Positions 1-12,137 of a DNA stretch of 64,000 nucleotides are shown here, in pieces; position 1 is the stretch's first letter; the number at the start of each line of letters is the position of its first letter. The position numbers and the translations under genes were made by a program. The notes beneath the pieces are model-generated. The model saw nothing but the letters and a program-made list of their open reading frames with translations. It did no database searches and was not told the DNA's origin. Source of the DNA: Clitoria ternatea (taxonomy: Eukaryota > Streptophyta > Magnoliopsida > Fabales > Fabaceae); NCBI GenBank assembly GCA_037962975.1, contig CM075676.1:92760001-92824000 (forward strand), written 5' to 3'.

Positions 1-514
1 GATAAAAGTGTCTCCTTGCGATCCCTTAAAGTACTATATGAATAACACCAAAACTAGGATCATTATCTAGAATTCTAAAACTAACTCAAACTTATAACTA
101 GGTTTGAAAACCTGACTAAAATGCCTAATAACTTTTAAAAGCTAATACAAATTGGGTTTGAAAGGGGATAAAGTATTGTCAAGTGTAACTCCACGACATA
201 GGCATGCGCCCATGACCTAGTTATGGAGTCCTCTTCAAACTGTGGATAGCTCTTGATGGTCCATTGGGCTTAAATTAGCTTATTTTGACTCTTCTTAGAC
301 TCTCCTTGACCCTTGCCTTTCTATTTAGGATGAAATATTGCCTTTTCACCTAAAAACACAAAAAAAAATGCATAGATGGGTCAAAACAAAAAATATTGGA
401 AAACTGAAAAAAAAACAAAACAATTCTTTAGATTTTAACTAAGTTCCTAACTAAATATGACTAAAAAATAATGTATTTGGGAGTCTTATAACTTCATCGA
501 CCAAAATTCTAGTT

Positions 515-1645
515 GAAAGTAACACAGGTTCACACTAAATCAGGGTTGAATAATGCGATTAAAACTTTGGCAAAAAAAAATTTCACAAAGACAACTATTT
601 AAATACATGTCTATGTTTTCTTAAATATTTAGTTGGAAAACAAAACAATTTAACAAGCGGTTCAGAGTTTTCACAAACTTTGAGATAAAAGATAAGGAAA
701 TAATACCATTAACAAAAATAATAAAAAAAGATAACATACAAGCAGATATATATTGTATTAGTTTACCTCTTAACCTAGGTTATGTATAGTCTCTATTCAA
801 GCCAACAAGAGTTTGCATTAACTAATCATGAAGCAAAGTGCAACCCATACTTTCTTACAAAAATCCTAAGTATTCTTTCACAATATAGCCTTTCCAGACC
901 AACAACCCAAGTATTCTTTCTTGACCATGCCTTTTTAGGCTCTTACAACTTCACAAAAAAAAGTAAACGATTCATAAGTCTTTAACAAAGACCTTAGGGA
1001 TGTTTGGGCCTATAACAACCAAACCGATTGTTCAAGATATGAAAAAAAAGTAAAACCTTTAGCTTATTTTACAAGAAAAAAATCAAAGTATTTTACACAG
1101 CTTGTAGAATGCATAGAGAGAATAGAAGTAGATTGTTAAGGCCCTTTGCATTCTTGAAGATCTTCTTTATATAGGTTTTCTTTGTGATAGACATTGTGAG
1201 ATAAAGAGTCTTTTATCTAATGACGACTTAATATATGTGCAAAGTTGTTGGGATGATTTGAGAAACATACTTAGTCTATGTTAATATGTGAATGTCTTGA
1301 TTGTCTGACTTTTCATTTTGATATATGGAGAGTTCTCCTTTGTATAGACAGTCTAGTCGAAGCTATATGATTAGATAGATAGTTTGTTTCAAGTCAGAAT
1401 AGTTATAAGTTAAGTGTGGAAGCATAAGTTTTGACTTGTGACTTATATTTACTGTCTTCATCAAGAGTGTAAGTTGAATGAGAACGTTTGAGTTGAGTAA
1501 ACCTTCAGACATCTGCTTAAGAATTTTTGTTCGTTGGCATATGGTTTGTATATATTAGTATATTAAATAGTATAATGCTTTTATCATGATGAAAACTTTT
1601 AAGGAGTCCTAAAAACTTCTATGTTTTTTCAGGACTTAACACTAA
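515..1645 (-). mobile_element. Degenerate Copia-type LTR, minus orientation
   Basis: Read on the minus strand this stretch has the layout of a Copia LTR. It starts near 1645 with TGTTAAGTCC. A TATA-like CCTATATAAAGAAG (about 1165-1180) is followed by a pyrimidine-rich leader. Phrases of the type AGAATACTTGGG (about 860-930) match those in the better preserved Copia LTR at 15049-16550. Near 540-560 comes ATTATTCAACCC, the conserved block close to the 3' end of many plant Copia LTRs. No coding region follows. The exact ends and a target duplication could not be fixed, so the borders are approximate. Confidence 0.4.
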
Positions 1646-4600
1646 CCAGTTATAATTAGAATTACTTATTAAAATATCAAAACTGAGCTATCATCTTCCA
1701 TCTACGTCAACACCACAACCATATAAGAGACAAGTTTTACTTCCCTTCTTTTTAAATCTTCAGCTAGGTTTAGTATGGAGAATAAAAATATAGATTCACA
1801 GTTATGCTTGTTCGATTTTTCTTTTTGATTTTCTAATGTCAAATTGATGATTTTTGTAAATTGCAAATATATAAAAATTTCAATTTCAATGAAATTATGA
1901 TACAAGTATATACCCAGGGAGTGAATTTTTTAAACATTATCCCATTGCCTTATAACATATACCATTGTTAGATCACTTTATTGTATCATTCTACTACTAA
2001 AAATGAAGAACTGAATTTATTTTTAAATTTTTGTAGTGTTATTGTTAATTTTTAAATTTTATACTTGTTATAAAAATTATAAAACTATTTGATAATAAAA
2101 ATTTATTTATTTGTTTAATGGGACTATCTGATATTTGTTATATATATAAGAATAAAACTAAAGCATAGGAATAAAACGCAAGGTCAGTGGAACTGAATTA
2201 GAAGAAGATTCGAAAATTGGAATTGCCAGAAAGTCTTTGGGTTGCATCAATCTTCAATCAGTGAGTTGATAATTTCTTTGCTATTTTTTTGACGAAGAAG
2301 TGCCCCATTAATGACGCTGCAAATTCCTTCACTCAAACAATTGACATGGTCGCCACAACCAAATAAATGAATCAATTCATGGAAACCTACAACTTTAATG
2401 ACTTATGTTGACCGTCATCAACATTTATAGTTGAACTTTCAATTCCTTCCCCACATACATTGCCTATTGTTGCTTCCTCTTGATCCTTATTAATTTTAAT
2501 CACATTGATTAAAATAAAAAATTGCTAACTATGGGACAAACTTAAACATTGGTTCGTTTTTTAGTTTAATTAATGAACCAGATCATGCTACAACGTGACA
2601 ATTTAAATTTAGTTTAAACAATAATGCGCCTGAGATGTTCCCAGATTCCGTGGGGGAAAATTTTATAAAATTCGTCAGTGTCTCTGTGTTTAGATTATTG
2701 TCTAGGCCACATATATAGAATATGGATTAATCATACACATAATTTTGTTGGGAATGCCATGGATCGGTCGGTATGATAGGATTTTTATTCGGTTGGAATG
2801 ATTGGGTCGTTCAACAGATACAAAGAACCTAGGAATTACTATTATTCATAGTCACCCCTCACTCACTCATCGCCTAGTAAGCAACCAATAATGTTCATTT
2901 TTTACCAACTTCAAAAACTGTTGGGAAATTGTTTGATTGAGGCGTGTGGAATCACAATGTCTTTAAGAGTTTACGTGCCTAAGGTGTGACTCCCAGGATA
3001 CAACAGTCCTTCTGTGCAATACAGGAAGCAGAACTCACAAAAGGTAGATTTTCCGGTGTAAACCCAAAACGGAAAGTATCTATTAAAAAATAGGTAAGTC
3101 AGATATAATTTTTCTAATAAAGGAAAATAAATATAGCGGAAATAAATTGGTCAATTAAATCCGTTAATGATAAAGACGTTACGGAATAAATAATTTAAAC
3201 ATGAATTAATTGACACATTTAATTATAGTAACCGCATCAGATATTATTTTCCATTTAAAACATAAATCGTACTTCTGATTTTAATAAATGATTAAAAACT
3301 TTTGAAATATAAATAAAATTTCTAACAAAAACAACATCCTCTCATCATTTATGATTCTGTTAGTTTATCGAAGTTTTAATTATTTCAACCAATGTAAAAA
3401 ATAAATATTAATCATTAAATTTTCTATTTTCATAAGTTCTGTTTCCTTGTTTATTAGGGGATTTACTTTCCATTAAACTTTTATCAACATTATTCTATTA
3501 ATGAAAAAAATACTAAAAAGTAAATCCACTGACTTTTGTAAAGTTAGTAAGACTAAGTATTAGTTGAAGATTAAAGTTAGATCCTTTTTGTTGAAATGTA
3601 ACTTTCTTGTCAAACAAATGCTCGGTTACCATTGACCCACTTCCAAAACTGTTTTGCTAAAACATTTGAAGTGGATTCCATCTATACATAGTTATAGTCA
3701 TTATTACCGAAATCAGATTCGATAATAAGTTAAATCTTAATTATTTAATTATATCAATTTAATGATAGTTTAATTACTGATTTAATTATAATTTATTTAA
3801 ACTTGTACATTTTTTGATTTAATGACTAATCGAGTAACGGGAGAACATTGGTTATAAACTTATGATAAAGGATTTGCATAGACGCACACTCATAGGTGCC
3901 GTAGATCAGTAATATACTGCACATGTAATGAGATAAGTGTTGACTCGGATGGCTAGCTGCTAATTAATTAGTAGCTTGTTAATTTAAGATAATCATTAAC
4001 CGTTATGGTTTTTTGCCTTCAAATCCTATCCAATTCACATTAATGGTTCTGACTCTATTCATATCTATCTAAAATTGGATCAACACTTGAAATTGGAGGC
4101 GCACTAACATTTTTTTTTTATTGCTTAAGATCACATATTTATAGAATGAAACTTCACATCATGGCTTGTTTCTCAGATTCTTTTTTGAAGATGATGACGA
4201 CATTTGAAATTTGATATATTATTTGATTTGCACATTCAAAATACGGAAGAAGATAATAATGCCTATATACACGACGCCGTGACATGGAGATGCCTTTTTA
4301 TTTGGACGTATGCAATGTTCGTGAATGGACTTAAAAGACCAAATATACCACGCAGCAGCCTCCATGTTTCTAATATTTTCTAATCAAAATTGAAAACCAC
4401 TTATTTCATATTCATCATGGATTTTGTAAATATCAATGTATAACACGTTTTAAGATTTTGAGTCCACAATTTTATAATTAGGTTTTGCTTGATTTCGACC
4501 CCGTCATACTTAAAACTGAAAATCCATCTAGCTAATTTTATCTTATTTTTACAGAGTTTAAGGATATATCTTAGTTGTACATGTATTTTAAGGGGAAAAA

Positions 4601-5197
4601 AGAACATGCAAGCCAAGAATACGTATACAGATATTTGTATTTGACTACTAGTGATATTCAAAATTATATGAATTGGTTCATAACAATGGGAGTGCTGCTG
4701 AATGCGTAGCCACCAAAATGAACATACATGGCCCCAATAGTTCCTAGTTATAGTCATCACATGCAGTGCAGTCACACTCCCGTACGTGGATACTACGTGG
4801 CGTTCTTGTTTTGTAGTAATTTTTATTTAGTTGTTTGATTTTCAAGTGAGAATTTTGCAAAAAGCATGAATAGTGGGAAGGAAACTTTGGGTGTCATGGG
4901 ACATATATAGGGTTGGAGTTCCTTCTTCTCCCAAGCCAAGGCTCCAACATATATCCCTTCAATTCACCAAACTGCAAAGTGCTCAACTGATTTATTAAAT
5001 ATAGGAGTCCCCATGACCCATGTGTCTACTTTATTATTGAATACCCTTTTTAGTGGAGGACGTTTTCCTTTGCCTAATGAAGCCACGTCATATAATTTTT
5101 GTTTTTGTTTTTTTTATATCACCAATTTGATCATTAGCTAATTATTTAGAATGACCTACTTCTCTTAAACAAAATCCAATTATAACTTATGACTTAT
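1646..5197. other. AT-rich intergenic DNA, no gene recognised
   Basis: No reading frame here resembles a known protein; the longest (4401-4775, minus) is a chance open frame in AT-rich sequence. A segment starting near 2930 with TGTTGGGAAATTG could be the start of another old LTR, but no matching end was found. Confidence 0.5.
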
Positions 5198-5221
5198 ACC
5201 TTTTACTAGTGAAAAAAAAGG

Positions 5222-5530
5222 ATACAAACTCAGTTAAAAAAGATACGAACTCGGTTTTACAATCGAGTTTATATCACCTGAGGTAGTAGGTATGAACCTT
5301 TAAACTCAGTTAGCAACCCATGTTAAAAATCCTATTTAAACTCGGTTAGCAACCAAGGTTAAAAACCCTATTTAAACTCAATTAGCTACTGAGGTTAAAA
5401 ATCTATTTAAACTTGGTTATGGTGTAACTGAGTTTAAATGCACAATCATTTACATTCTTTTAGTCACACATTTAAACTTGGTTAAAATACAACTAAGTAT
5501 AAATGTGAGTTTTGTTTAGCGTATTTTAGT
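5222..5530. repeat. CACTA subterminal repeat array
   Basis: Three to four diverged direct repeats of about 40 bp, with the pattern AAACTCGGTTAGCAACC, AGGTTAAAAA, CCTATTT, are followed by shorter inverted AACTGAGTTTAAA copies. Just upstream (about 5200) is ACTAGTGAAAAAAAAGG, a plausible degraded CACTA terminus. Arrays of short repeats inside the ends are typical of En/Spm (CACTA) elements, where the transposase-like protein binds. The neighbouring broken CACTA protein supports this reading. Confidence 0.5.
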
Positions 5531-5809
5531 AATATTTTCAAACCTGCAAGTTTATGCAAGTTTAAACAACAAAGTCTACAAAAGCAGTCACAACATGTTA
5601 TCCTAGACAGTTCATTTTGAGTTTATTTATTATTTGCCAATTAATAAAAACACACTACACAATTAATATGAACAAACTACAACTAATGAAATAAAATTAT
5701 GTATTCATAAACAATATAATACAATATATATCCACAATGAATATTATGTACATTCCTATACTACGTACAATTAATGAAATAAAATAAATTCTATTCTAGT
5801 CATTCCCTC

Positions 5810-7358
5810 ACTTCAAGAAAGTACTTAGCCCATTGTTCCCTCACATAATCTACGTTTGTCGAAGAGAAGAGTGACCGGTCTCGAAAGTACTGCAAACAAA
5901 AAATAAAACAATTAGTTATTCAAGTCTAAAGACCAAAAAGTTATATTACTATATGAAAACAAATTTATAAAATGTAGGCAAGTGAACACTTACAGCTGTC
6001 CACACATCTACTATATGGTTTTGGACAATGGTTAACATGGTCTTTATGACGTAATACTCACACTCAAGGCTGTCTTGCTATATGAGACTATAAGGTACAT
6101 CAAATAAACAATTAGATAATGCTATTTTAAATTATAAGAAGTTAATAAATAACACTGGTTATTATTGGAAGTACTTACTTTTGGGTAGATCCACTGCATC
6201 TTTTTTTTTGCAGATGCTTCCCCCTAGTCGAGTATATTCAGCTACAGCCCTATGTATGAATAAAGAACGCAATGAGTCAGAATTGTAGAAATATAGAACG
6301 AAGTGGTGAACATGTAAATTTAGTTAACTTTTAAAATGAACTTATGCCTCAACGATTTATTTGAAGTTCACAGAAGCAGTCTCATACAATGAATAGAAGT
6401 ATGCGACAATGTTATCTTTGGGACAAATAACCATAAACTCTCAATGTAAACTACACTAAAACTTAATAAGTGACAATTAAAAATGACTAAATTAATAGAT
6501 TTTCATGTATACAATAAACACTTACTGAGAGTGATATGGGCTAAGTAAACACTCTTGTTTGACTCATGCATCTAAGTCTAGATGTAAGCATGAGTCTCCC
6601 CTTTGATATTATCGGTCTTCTGTATGGAAAATGGCTCTAAAAACCCATATGTCCCATGAATACCGTTATCTATACAAAATTTATGTAGAAACCTAAAAAA
6701 ATACACACGATTAATAACAAATACCACGTAAACTGAAATAATTAAAAATAGAAGAACTTACATTATCCAAAGCTAGATAATAGAGATGTTCAACATGGTC
6801 TACCTATTCGTAATCTCAGACAAGTCAGCCTAGGTAATGTAAAGCAGGAGTGGACTTAGTTGGCTGAAGACATCTGTCTGCCACGGGACCGGGACAGAGT
6901 CCTCGTCTAGCTTAACCCCAATGCTCCATAACCTCCGAATGAGATGTATGGAGGCCTTTCCCTTCCCAGATGGTAGGCCAACATGCTGCAAAATAGTTAA
7001 TACATTAAAACTAATGTAAAATGATATAAACCATGCATAAACAGTTAATACATTAAAACTAATGGAACATACAAGAGGAGCAGTAACTTTCAATGGTCTG
7101 CTAGGCCATATGAGGAAGTGTCATAGTGCTTGGACGATAATATGCACCTCCCCAGTTGGCATTGGGATGACAACATCCTCTAATATGATCTCCATAATGG
7201 GGACCTTTGACATATCATTAGGCAATGACTGATGGTGAATCAAAGGCCTAGGTTGTGAACCATACATGTGGCCACTAGCTCCTTCGACCCATCAACAAGC
7301 AAGTCACATTAATGGGTGGCCTCAACGTCTTTGCCATCATCATCCCTGTCAAGTGCAA
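5810..7358 (-). pseudogene. Broken CACTA protein with Ulp1-type (C48) protease domain
   Basis: Minus-strand translation in several frames gives recognisable blocks in the right order. From 7340 to 7080 comes a block containing LLVDGSKELVA and MPTGEVHIIVQAL, resembling the domain before the protease in legume CACTA proteins. From about 6690 to 6530 comes GIHGTYGFLEPFSIQKT. At 6446 an H followed by a stop is continued by EFMVICPKDNIVAYFYSL, the catalytic-histidine region in which the usual HW has become H-stop (TGA at 6441-6443). About 6090-6010 gives SLECEYYVIKTM, with the catalytic cysteine preserved at 6060-6062. About 5890-5815 gives VREQWAKYFLEVRE, the usual C-terminal end. Several stops and frame changes make it non-functional. 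Ulp1 proteases cleave SUMO conjugates; their role in CACTA elements is not established. Confidence 0.6.
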
Positions 7359-7360
7359 CA

Positions 7361-7960
7361 TGTAACATCCGGGTAATTAATTTGATTATCGATGATTGGC
7401 GGAATTTGACCAACAAATTATTTGGAAATAAACTGGGATTTTTCAGAAATTATTATAAATCAATTTATAATTAATTAAGGTAATAAAATTAAATAAATTT
7501 ATTTGACTGGTTGGTTTTAAAAATTAAAATAAAATTGAATAGGTGATGGAAAATTTTAATTTACCAAGGAGTTAAAAAGTAAAAGTTTAATTAAAGTTAT
7601 AAAAGAAAAGGGAAAAGAAATTAGTAAAAGATGGTTTCACCCTTAATGATAATAAAATATGTAATATCCTGGATAATTAATTTAAAAATCGACAATTGGT
7701 TAAAAATTATAAATAATTATTTTAAATAAATTTCAAATTTTTGGAAAATCTTTATTAATTAATATAATTAAAATTTTAAATAATTAAATGCTATGAAATT
7801 AAATAGATTTATTTGATTGGTTGATTATTAAAATTTAAATAAAGTTTAAATTGGTGGTGGTAAAGTTTTAGTTACCAAAAGGTTAAAAGAGTAAGTTTTA
7901 ATTTAAGTTTCCACTTTTTTCTTCTTAAGCTATTCACGCGTGAAACCCATTTCTTCTTCT
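7361..7960 (+). repeat. Two diverged copies of an LTR 5' end in tandem
   Basis: Positions 7361-7659 and 7660-7960 align along their length. Both start TGTAA(C/T)ATCC and GGATAATTAATTT-like sequence, and both pass through TTTATTTGA(C/T)TGGTTG, a GGT-GATGG or GGTGGTGG block and an ACCAA-GGTTAAAA block. This is a tandem duplication or one LTR inserted at the end of another. Confidence 0.55.
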
Positions 7961-10439
7961 TCCTTCAATGGTCGTGGGATGCATGTCAAGATAAGGGGTC
8001 CATTTCTTCACAAATCGTGAAATTGAAGGCACCATTGTACCTAGAATCAAGAGGTAAGTTAGAAAATAACTTCAATTTCTTCCCTCATCCTTTTCTTCTC
8101 AAAACCACAAGCTATCAAGCTATGAAGGGCTCTAAAATTCTAACATTTCTACTTCCTTAAACACAAAAATGGTATTTTGAGATGGTGGATGGGCTTGGAT
8201 AATGATGGGTGTGCCTTTCGAAATATGTAGGTAGTGAACCAAGCGTCGACAAGCCGTTAGGTATAAAAGGAAGCGAAAACAAATCTGAAGTTGGTCTCGG
8301 TAAGTGTTGGATCTTTCGAAACTAAGTTTAAAGTAGTTTCGGTGTAATGGGTTTTAGTTTTGGAACCAGAATTAATTAACTAATTACTTGTAAATTGTTA
8401 GATACCGGAAGCAATTGACACCAAGAGAAAATTGTTAAAGGGTGGAAATGAAGCAAGGGGGTATGTTGGGTTTAAGGTTAATGTAGAAATCGTTTACGTT
8501 ATTTGGCGTATGGGAAAAGAGTAGATCATAGCCATTTATAGATGATTTAATTAAATTTAGAAATTTAATGATGAAAGATTGGAGAATGGGAAAGTAAGGG
8601 TGAACTATAAATCTTGGAAATGATAAATAAGAAATAAATGAATGAGTGAATATGTAATATTGATGAGCAATGATTGGAGAACCATAGTGTAGTCTATATG
8701 GAATAAAATAGTTGATGAAGTAAAGTGATATAGTGTAAAGTATGTATGTGGTAGTTTATATCATTGATGGCTTATGGTTGTTGATGTTGTTAATGCGAGT
8801 CATGAAATTAAGTAAAGATAAATTCTTTATATTTAATATATGGTTGATTGAAGCATGGGTAGTGTGCAAAAAGAAGAATGATTGAGAGATTTAAGTCGCG
8901 GTAATGTGCCAAAATAATTTATGATAAATTGTCATGAGTGGATGAAAATAAAAAATAATGATGATTTTATGTTAATGAGCAATGATAAAGTAAATGACGT
9001 GTTGCTAATAATAATGTTAATGTTTTTATATTTATATGTATATAGATATCATAAGTAATGCATTGATTGATGATGATCTTTGTTAGAATATATTGTTGAG
9101 TTAAAAATAATGATGATTTTGCATTGGTGGTCGATGATGAAGTAATGACATAATGTATTGACAACGTGATAGGTGTATGTAAGATGTGATGATGTGATAT
9201 GGCGATTATGTTGGGTGAAACTGAAAAATCTATAATTCATGTGAATTAGGATGTGGTGTATGTGAAATTATCTTGATGTGATTATGACTTTGAATGTGCA
9301 AAAGGTGTATCATGAGACTGTGTAAATGGCGTTAATTATATTGTTGTTTATGAGAAGGGAGATTTACGATCACTATTGACTATAGATGAGGTGATGCTAT
9401 GTGATAGCGTGATATTATATTTGGGGCTTGGTCTGTGTGGCCGCCCTGGTGGAGATTCATAGGTTGGTTCTGTGTGGCCACCCTGAATAATTAAAAGGCG
9501 AGACTTTTATGCCACTTGAATATGAGATTAAAGAAAGTAATTGAACTTATGTGATTATGTGGTGTGAGACGATTGGCGGTATGTTTCACCCCTCGCTTTT
9601 AGCTCTTGTGTTCAAACAGAACCCAGTTGAGCTACCCAGTGGTCAAGTAGGACCCAGTGATTGAGGTGGAGAGCCAAGTCGGGCTTGGTGGACCAAGTCG
9701 GGTTCACGGGGTGTCAAGTAGCACCTCTAGCTGAAGACCGATCCTTCTAGTATCCGGATAGGGTGTCATATTATTTGTCTGAGAGTCAGTTATGTTTTAC
9801 ATGCCTTGACTTGAGATGATATTCATATTGGTGTTTATGTGATGATTTTGCATTATTGAAATGAATTGAAGCTTATGTTGTAAATGATTTTATGTTGATA
9901 AGATATGTTTATATATTTAAATATGGTGTGTTATGCGGAATGAAATGAATAATTTGTAATGGTATAAATCGATGATTTTAATTTGAGAAATTAATATGAT
10001 TGTTGAACTGATACTAGTTATAATGATAAGAGAAGCGAGATGATTAGAATGGTAGGTAGAAGTGCGACATAAGAGAAGAAGAATAATAATAAATAATGCT
10101 TTAACTAGGAAGGTAGCTAGATTACGCTTTTCCTAGTGTGTGTTTACTCACTTCTATGTTAATTCTTAATTCCAATCGCTCACCCTTTGGTTGTGATTTT
10201 TAGTGGTTGGTGGCAGGTTACAGGTGGACATCGCGGAGTCAAGCACTAAATGAGGCTACAGTGGAGTCAATGCCAAGGAAGAAGATATGATTGAATTATG
10301 TCTAAATTGAAATTAGTTAGGAAAATATGGCATGTTGCTAGCTTTGGTGTTATGGTAATGGTTGTGTAAATGTAGTTTATGATGTGAGGATTGATTTTAA
10401 GAAATGCATTAGTGACTTGATATGGCACCGATTCATTCC

Positions 10440-11050
10440 AGTATTTGGTATGGCACCGATTGAGACATACCGAGTGAGTCTTTCCAGGGGAAGTACTTCT
10501 GGACAGAGAAAGACTATAACTTCAAATGAGTACGTTTCCGAGTGAATGGTTCCCGGGGAAAGTAAATATCCGAGTGGTGAACCCCTTCATTCAATTCATG
10601 CTCGGGTGTCTTAAAGATTGCCTAGAGCCTGTGCTCGGGCCCATATTCAAAGTTGTCGAGAGCTTGTGCTCGGGTTCGTCTTCGAGATTGTTTTTGACTC
10701 TGATTGATATTCCCAAGTGGAAAGATTTCTGAGAAAGGACTGAACTTCGACTCCGACTGATCCTTTCAGTTGTAAGATTTCTGAGTGACGTACTTTCGAG
10801 AGAAATATTTTCGAGTGAAGAAAGGCTTTGACTCGGGCAAAGATATATCCGGGTGAGATATTTCTAAATGAGGTGTCTCCGGGTGAGACATTTCTGAGTG
10901 GGTCACTTCCAAGGGGAGAAAAGCTATGACTGAGTGTTTCAAACAAAAACATCTCCGAGTGAATCCCCTCCCAGTGAAGCCATTCTGAACGAAAAAAGAC
11001 TTTGATGAATCCTTCTCAGAAAGAGATATTCCTGAGTATTTTCAATTTAA
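10440..11050 (+). repeat. Irregular array of CCGAGTGA phrases
   Basis: The phrase (T/C)CCGAGTGA and close variants (CGAGTGAAG, CGGGTGAGA, CTGAGTGGG) recur every 10-40 bp, separated by short variable words such as TATTTC and AAAGACTTTGA. The same phrase in reverse (TCACTCGG) fills 29560-30090 and 33803-34145. The frame open across it at 10526-10732 is a by-product of the repeats. Confidence 0.6.
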
Positions 11051-12039
11051 TCTTTTTACCATGTTAGAGTCCGAATTTGGAAATATGGTCAACTACAAAG
11101 TTATTCCTCGTTGTCTTAGCTTTCCAACAAGACCAAGTTTATTAAAATCCATTAAGATATGAGAGAGATATGCCAAAATATCGAAATAGTGTCAGAATTG
11201 ATATTTACTTCAACCATCGAGGCTCTTCCACGTTACTCTATTCTTCTAAATTCTAGCAGATTCTCTTGTCTCTTTCTAAGTATGGGACCTTCTCTATTGT
11301 CCTATCCTCTTTTCTTTCATTATCTTGTTTCTTCCTTATCTCTTAAGATATATATATCAGCACTTTCTAACTTCATGGACGCCTTTTCCATCAACGATTT
11401 ATGTCAATCCCACCATTGGATCGGCTTGAAATTTTGAGAGTGGAAAGAACTCTAAATTCCTTAGTTCAAGGTAGCTTCAGAATATTTCAGAACTAAGAGT
11501 TGATTCGGAGCTTGTGAATAACGAGCTGATTGTATTTAGTAGCTCGAGGAGCTTTTGGAATTCTTTATTCCAGGTAGGGGGAGTGTTACATTTTAAATGT
11601 ATAGTTTATGAACGGAATCGGGATAATATTGTTATCTTCAATGAGAAATCCTGAATATATGTGATAGTATAAATAATCGATGCTAATAAATAGGATGAAA
11701 GAAATTTTGAAGAAGCGAGAAGGGTAGTTTGGTGACGTAAAAGTGGGAGTGGATTAAGTAATAGTAGTAGTAGTACGTGGAAGACAGAGAAAGGAACCCG
11801 TAAAAAGGTGTCAGTGGAATTGAAACGGTTCCATATTCAGGAGCCCACAGCTTTGTGAAACCGATCACAATTCAGAGGGCTCTAGGTTAACTAACCTGTT
11901 TACTCCTTTCAAACCAAATTTAAATGATTGTGCCTAAGTGGGAATAATAATAATAATAAAAGCTTGTACAAGAAGAGGCGCTGATTAATAAATAACATAA
12001 CACGAGAGAGACGCGCAAATAAAAAACACTTGAAATTCC

Positions 12040-12048
12040 TATATATAC
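12040..12048 (+). promoter_or_regulatory. TATA box of the serine-rich protein gene
   Basis: TATATATAC lies 90 bp before the ATG at 12138. A pyrimidine-rich leader (TCTCTTTTTTCTCTC) just before the ATG fits a plant 5' UTR. Confidence 0.5.
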
Positions 12049-12137
12049 ATAGCTTGAGTTAAGCTAGGTTTGCCGAACCAAATAGCCGAACCCGGCTTTT
12101 AGAAAAACTAAAATATCCTTTCTCTTTTTTCTCTCAA

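Larger units (their letters stand above)
5198..7360 (-). mobile_element. Truncated CACTA (En/Spm) transposon remnant
   Basis: The left part holds subterminal repeats and the right part holds the decayed, minus-strand, intron-containing C-terminal half of a CACTA-encoded protein. The element stops abruptly at 7360, exactly where a gypsy-type LTR begins with TGTAACATCC, so it was probably cut by that insertion or by a later rearrangement. No second terminus was found on the far side of the LTR material. The family assignment rests on the protease-like domain and the preceding domain, not on intact termini. Confidence 0.5.
7361..11590 (+). mobile_element. Gypsy LTR-derived block (Tekay/Del-like ends)
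   Basis: The block begins TGTAACATCC and ends GGGGGAGTGTTACA (11577-11590), the inverted TGTAACA...TGTTACA pattern common in Tekay/Del chromovirus LTRs. No retroelement protein is seen inside. The 5' end is present twice (7361 and 7660). The last about 1.15 kb (10440-11590) carries the same CCGAGTGA phrase array and the same TTATTCCAGGTAGGGGGAG segment as the solo LTR at 27978-34202, in the opposite orientation. The block is therefore probably a composite of at least two related LTR pieces and not one clean LTR. Target duplications were not identified. Confidence 0.4.

Noticed and set aside
4401..4775. 124-codon minus-strand open frame
   Set aside because: No recognisable domain and no promoter or splice context; composition matches surrounding intergenic DNA.
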